From contig NZ_CP011770.1 in NCBI RefSeq assembly GCF_001028705.1, forward strand, positions 933,501 to 997,500: 64,000 nucleotides of DNA. Direction: 5' to 3'. Both the position numbers and the translations under genes were made by a program. Below, one piece after another: positions 61,089 through 64,000 of this stretch; the stretch's first letter is position 1; each line of letters starts with the position of its first letter. The notes beneath the pieces were generated by a model. That model was given only the letters and a program-made list of their open reading frames with translations, did not search any database and was not told the DNA's origin. Source of the DNA: Croceicoccus naphthovorans. Lineage in GTDB: Bacteria > Pseudomonadota > Alphaproteobacteria > Sphingomonadales > Sphingomonadaceae.

Positions 61089-64000
61089 ATGTCAGTCACC
61101 AAGCAGAATGTTCGCACGCGTGAGTTCGGCGTCGTCCGTGGCGGCCGCGTAACCAAGCTCAACGGCCGCGACGCGACCTATTGCCCGATCACCGGCCGCC
61201 TGTTCGCGGGCGGTTCTTCCTTGGCCATCGCCGCGGCGGTGGCTTTTGCGATTCCGGGCGTGATGGGCGGCGCATCGTCCGCGCACGCACAGGCGGTTTG
61301 CGGCAGCCCATCGGGCATTCCCGGTGAACTCATCTGTAATGGCACGTCGATGGACGCGCAGGTGATTGACGATGCCGGTTCGGTCGACATCGATCTGGAT
61401 GCAACGACATCGGTCGACACGACCGAAAGCGGCGGTGACGCTTTCACCATCACTTCGGGTGGCGATATTTCGTTTACGCAGGCGGCCGATGGCCTTGCCA
61501 TCATCGGCGCCGATAGCGGTATCGACGCGACAGCCCTCGACGGCGCGGTCGATATTACCACCACCGGCGCTGTCACGGGTATTGCAGGTGACGGTATCGC
61601 CGCATTTGGCGGTAACGGGGACGTGACCGTCGTTTCGGGCGACGTATCCGGCGGCGATGACGGTATTAATGCCTCCAGCTCATACGGAACGACTTCGGTA
61701 ACTTCGACCGGCATGGTCATGGGTGAAGCTGGCGATGGCATCGATGCGAGCACGAACTTCGGCGGCGACCTGATTGTGAACGCGGTCGACGTTTCCGGTG
61801 GCATCAATGGCATCGACGCGTCCGCATACCAGTCGGGCAATATCGCAATTACCACCACCGGCGACGTTACCGGCACCAACGGCGCGGGCATTGACGTAGA
61901 TGCCACGTACAGCGGCGCGACCACCATCGAGGTCAATAACGTCACCGGCGAGACCGGGATCGACGTAAACAACTTTGACTCTGGTGCTGTTTCGATCACC
62001 TCGACCGGCACGGTAACGGGCACGGACGGGGACGGGATCAGCGTCTACGGCGATTACTCTGCAACCGGCGGCGTGACGGTCGACGTTGCCGATGTCAACG
62101 CGACCGAAACCGGCATTGATGTCGGCGGGTATGGCGCGGGCGACATCGCGATCAGTTCGAGTGGCACAATCACTGCCGGGGGAGCAGGCGTTCGCGCGAG
62201 TGGCAATGAGAATACAGGCACGATTACGATCGACCTTGTCGATGTCGATGCCGGGGGAACCGGTATCATTGGTGCGCAGGAAGGAACCGGTGACGTAGCG
62301 ATCACGTCCACGGGCACGATTGTCGCCGGCACCGACGGTATCGTTTTCGATATGGACAGTGGTTCGACGGGCGATCTGACGGTTGATGTCGCGTCGGTAG
62401 AGGCAGGATCCAACGGGATCGTTGTCGACAACTACGGCTCAGGCGACATGACCGTCATGGCCAGCGGCGCGATCAGCGCAGCCGATGGCGTCGGCGTCGA
62501 AGCCAACAATCGAACCGCAACCGCAGGCGACATTAACATCGATGTTGCCAGCGTTACGGCAAGCGGTGAAGGCATCTTGGTCGACAACGACGGCGTCGGC
62601 GCGACGAACATCGCAGCCTCTGGCGCGATCGACGCAGGCGCCGATGGCGTGAATGCGCGCGACAACGTCAATGCTGGCGCGATGACGGTGAACGTGGCTT
62701 CCATAGACGCGGGCGCAAACGGGGTCGATGTGATCCACGACGGTTCGGGCGACCTGACCGTTACGGCCAGCGGCGATATCGTGGCCGGGGAGTCCGGTGT
62801 GCTGGCTCAGCAGAATTCCGATGGAAATCTGACGGTCGATGTGGCCGGTGTGGATGCAGGTGCAACCGGCATCTCCGCGATCAACACGGGCGTGGGCGCC
62901 ATTGACGTCGATGCAAGCGGTCCGATCACGGCCGGGCTCGACGGCGTGTATGCCGTCGGTTCGGCGATGGGAACGGATATCGATGTCGCTGTGACCGATG
63001 TCGATGCCGGCCAAAGGGGTGTTTATGTCGCCAACAGCGGCACCGGGTCGAGCAACGTCACAGCGACCGGCACGGTTGCCGCGGACGGCGAGGTAGGCAT
63101 TCTCGTCCAGAATGCCGTCACTGCTACGGATATTTCGATTGAGGCTGCCGATGTTACCGGCGGCATCGGGATTGCCGCTGTCAATTTCGGAACCGGCACT
63201 ACTTCCGTCGTTTCGACGGGCTCGGTTACGGGCTTCGACGGCGGCGGCATCGCGGTGCAGGCGGTCAACGGCACCGACGTGAACGTTGACGCTGTCGATG
63301 TTACCGGCACGATCTATGGCATCGGCGTAATCAACAACGGATCGGGCAGCACCTCTGTCACGTCGACTGGCCTTGTGACCGCGACCGGCGAAGACGGTAT
63401 TGGCGGCACCGGCGTAAACGTCATGAACGGCGTCGGGGCTACCGACATTGACGTCGATCTTGCCGATGTGGACGCAAACGGCCTTGGCATGATGGTGACC
63501 AACAACGGCACCGGCTCCACCATGGTGAGCAGCAGCGGGACGATCACCGCTGCCACTTCGGGCGGTGTCTGGGTCGAAAATGGCGCGATGGCCACCGATG
63601 TGACGGTCGACGTGAACAATGTCGATGCCGACCAGACCGCAGTGGCGGTCACCAATTACGGGACGGGCGACGTATCGGTCTCGGCCACCGGGATGGTCGA
63701 GAGCGAAAGCGGCTATGGCGTCAACGTCTATAACGATACGACAGGCGGCAGCCTGACGATCGATGTGGCCGATGTTTCTTCGGATAACGACGCCATTCGC
63801 GCTCGCAACCTCGGTTCGGGCGATGTCGACATTACCAGCACGGGTACGCTCGTTTCGACCGACGGGCGTGGCATCGATGCGGAAAATTCGCTTAACGGTG
63901 GCAACCTGACCATCGCGGCGAATGTCGTGACGGGTGAAGATGGCGGCATCTTCGCTACGAACAACGGTGACGGTGCCTTGACCATCTCCGCCTCCGGCGA
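61089..64000 (+). CDS. Giant repeat-rich autotransporter-like surface protein (partial)
   Basis: Open from the ATG at 61089 to the window end; at least 970 codons. A long N-terminal signal region of about 67 residues (a charged first 35, then LAIAAAVAFAIPGVMGG and a cut after SSAHA) is the extended type found on large autotransporters. Only two cysteines follow soon after (AVCGSPSG, LICNGTS). The passenger is almost entirely Gly, Ala, Thr, Val, Asp and Asn in alternating turns of two kinds, xLTVDVAxVxAG and xxVTASGxIxAxDG, giving a period near 50 residues. It should form a long beta-helix. The C-terminal barrel, if present, lies outside. Probable adhesin/biofilm role. Confidence 0.82.
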   Translation, partial: MSVTKQNVRTREFGVVRGGRVTKLNGRDATYCPITGRLFAGGSSLAIAAAVAFAIPGVMGGASSAHAQAVCGSPSGIPGELICNGTSMDAQVIDDAGSVDIDLDATTSVDTTESGGDAFTITSGGDISFTQAADGLAIIGADSGIDATALDGAVDITTTGAVTGIAGDGIAAFGGNGDVTVVSGDVSGGDDGINASSSYGTTSVTSTGMVMGEAGDGIDASTNFGGDLIVNAVDVSGGINGIDASAYQSGNIAITTTGDVTGTNGAGIDVDATYSGATTIEVNNVTGETGIDVNNFDSGAVSITSTGTVTGTDGDGISVYGDYSATGGVTVDVADVNATETGIDVGGYGAGDIAISSSGTITAGGAGVRASGNENTGTITIDLVDVDAGGTGIIGAQEGTGDVAITSTGTIVAGTDGIVFDMDSGSTGDLTVDVASVEAGSNGIVVDNYGSGDMTVMASGAISAADGVGVEANNRTATAGDINIDVASVTASGEGILVDNDGVGATNIAASGAIDAGADGVNARDNVNAGAMTVNVASIDAGANGVDVIHDGSGDLTVTASGDIVAGESGVLAQQNSDGNLTVDVAGVDAGATGISAINTGVGAIDVDASGPITAGLDGVYAVGSAMGTDIDVAVTDVDAGQRGVYVANSGTGSSNVTATGTVAADGEVGILVQNAVTATDISIEAADVTGGIGIAAVNFGTGTTSVVSTGSVTGFDGGGIAVQAVNGTDVNVDAVDVTGTIYGIGVINNGSGSTSVTSTGLVTATGEDGIGGTGVNVMNGVGATDIDVDLADVDANGLGMMVTNNGTGSTMVSSSGTITAATSGGVWVENGAMATDVTVDVNNVDADQTAVAVTNYGTGDVSVSATGMVESESGYGVNVYNDTTGGSLTIDVADVSSDNDAIRARNLGSGDVDITSTGTLVSTDGRGIDAENSLNGGNLTIAANVVTGEDGGIFATNNGDGALTISASG
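61400..64000 (+). repeat. Degenerate tandem repeat, about 150 bp period
   Basis: Within the giant protein the coding DNA repeats with a period of roughly 150 bases (about 50 residues), each unit made of two half-turns. Examples of conserved half-units are GDLTVDVASVEAG and TVTASGDIVAG. Units are diverged at the DNA level (synonymous changes), which argues for old duplication under selection rather than recent expansion. Confidence 0.75.

Noticed and set aside
61178..62023. Minus-strand open frames across the repeat protein, rich in Pro/Ser/Val
   Set aside because: These are shadows of the Gly/Asp/Thr repeats. They have no motif and the plus strand has a signal peptide and continuous frame.
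1..64000. tRNA, rRNA, CRISPR arrays, prophage or integrase genes
   Set aside because: None was seen on reading both strands. The only mobile element is the IS1380-family copy.

Overview
The window is high-GC DNA from a Gram-negative alphaproteobacterium, most likely a member of the Sphingomonadales. The evidence is three large TonB-dependent receptors, CoA-thioester catabolic genes packed as overlapping start/stop operons, Tat and lipoprotein exports, an IS1380-family element and a giant repeat-containing surface protein. This assignment is inferred from gene content. No rRNA, tRNA or CRISPR array is visible.

Region 1 (1-34.3 kb) is a catabolic supercluster. It holds a nitronate monooxygenase end, two crotonase-fold enzymes, four acyl-CoA dehydrogenases, an APH-like kinase, an MFS transporter, a flavin reductase, a thiolase, a RibBA-like protein without catalytic residues, a D-aminoacylase-type amidohydrolase and a COQ4-family protein. 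These are followed by a DapA-fold protein without its Schiff-base lysine, a GntR regulator, a nitroreductase, a TonB receptor and a second amidohydrolase. A tight operon from 22.4 to 30.6 kb then runs: AMP-dependent ligase, crotonase, Cys-less thiolase, DUF35, PaaK-like ligase, 55-residue protein, two SDRs and a KshA-like Rieske oxygenase. A divergent LLM flavoenzyme/SDR pair with a LysR gene and one more SDR close the region. The Cys-less thiolase plus DUF35 pair and the Rieske protein resemble Ltp/ChsH2 and KshA of steroid side-chain and ring degradation, so a steroid, terpenoid or similar alicyclic substrate is the best guess.

Region 2 (34.4-39.2 kb) looks metal-related: a TetR remnant, a CopB-like outer-membrane protein, a PepSY membrane protein and a siderophore-type TonB receptor, ending at a strong bidirectional terminator.

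Region 3 (39.2-49.5 kb) is a minus-strand operon of an HSL-type esterase, a PaiB-like protein, three exported amidohydrolases (one lacking its metal ligands, one fused to a TolB-like propeller) and a small exported protein. A divergent AraC regulator and an APC permease flank it.

Region 4 (49.6-53.3 kb) encodes a three-subunit PaoABC-like molybdenum hydroxylase. Region 5 (53.4-58.6 kb) is a phosphorus-scavenging operon: TonB receptor, beta-propeller phytase and PhoX/DUF839 protein. An IS1380-family element (58.9-60.5 kb) and an AT-richer stretch separate it from the start of a very large autotransporter-like repeat protein that runs off the window.
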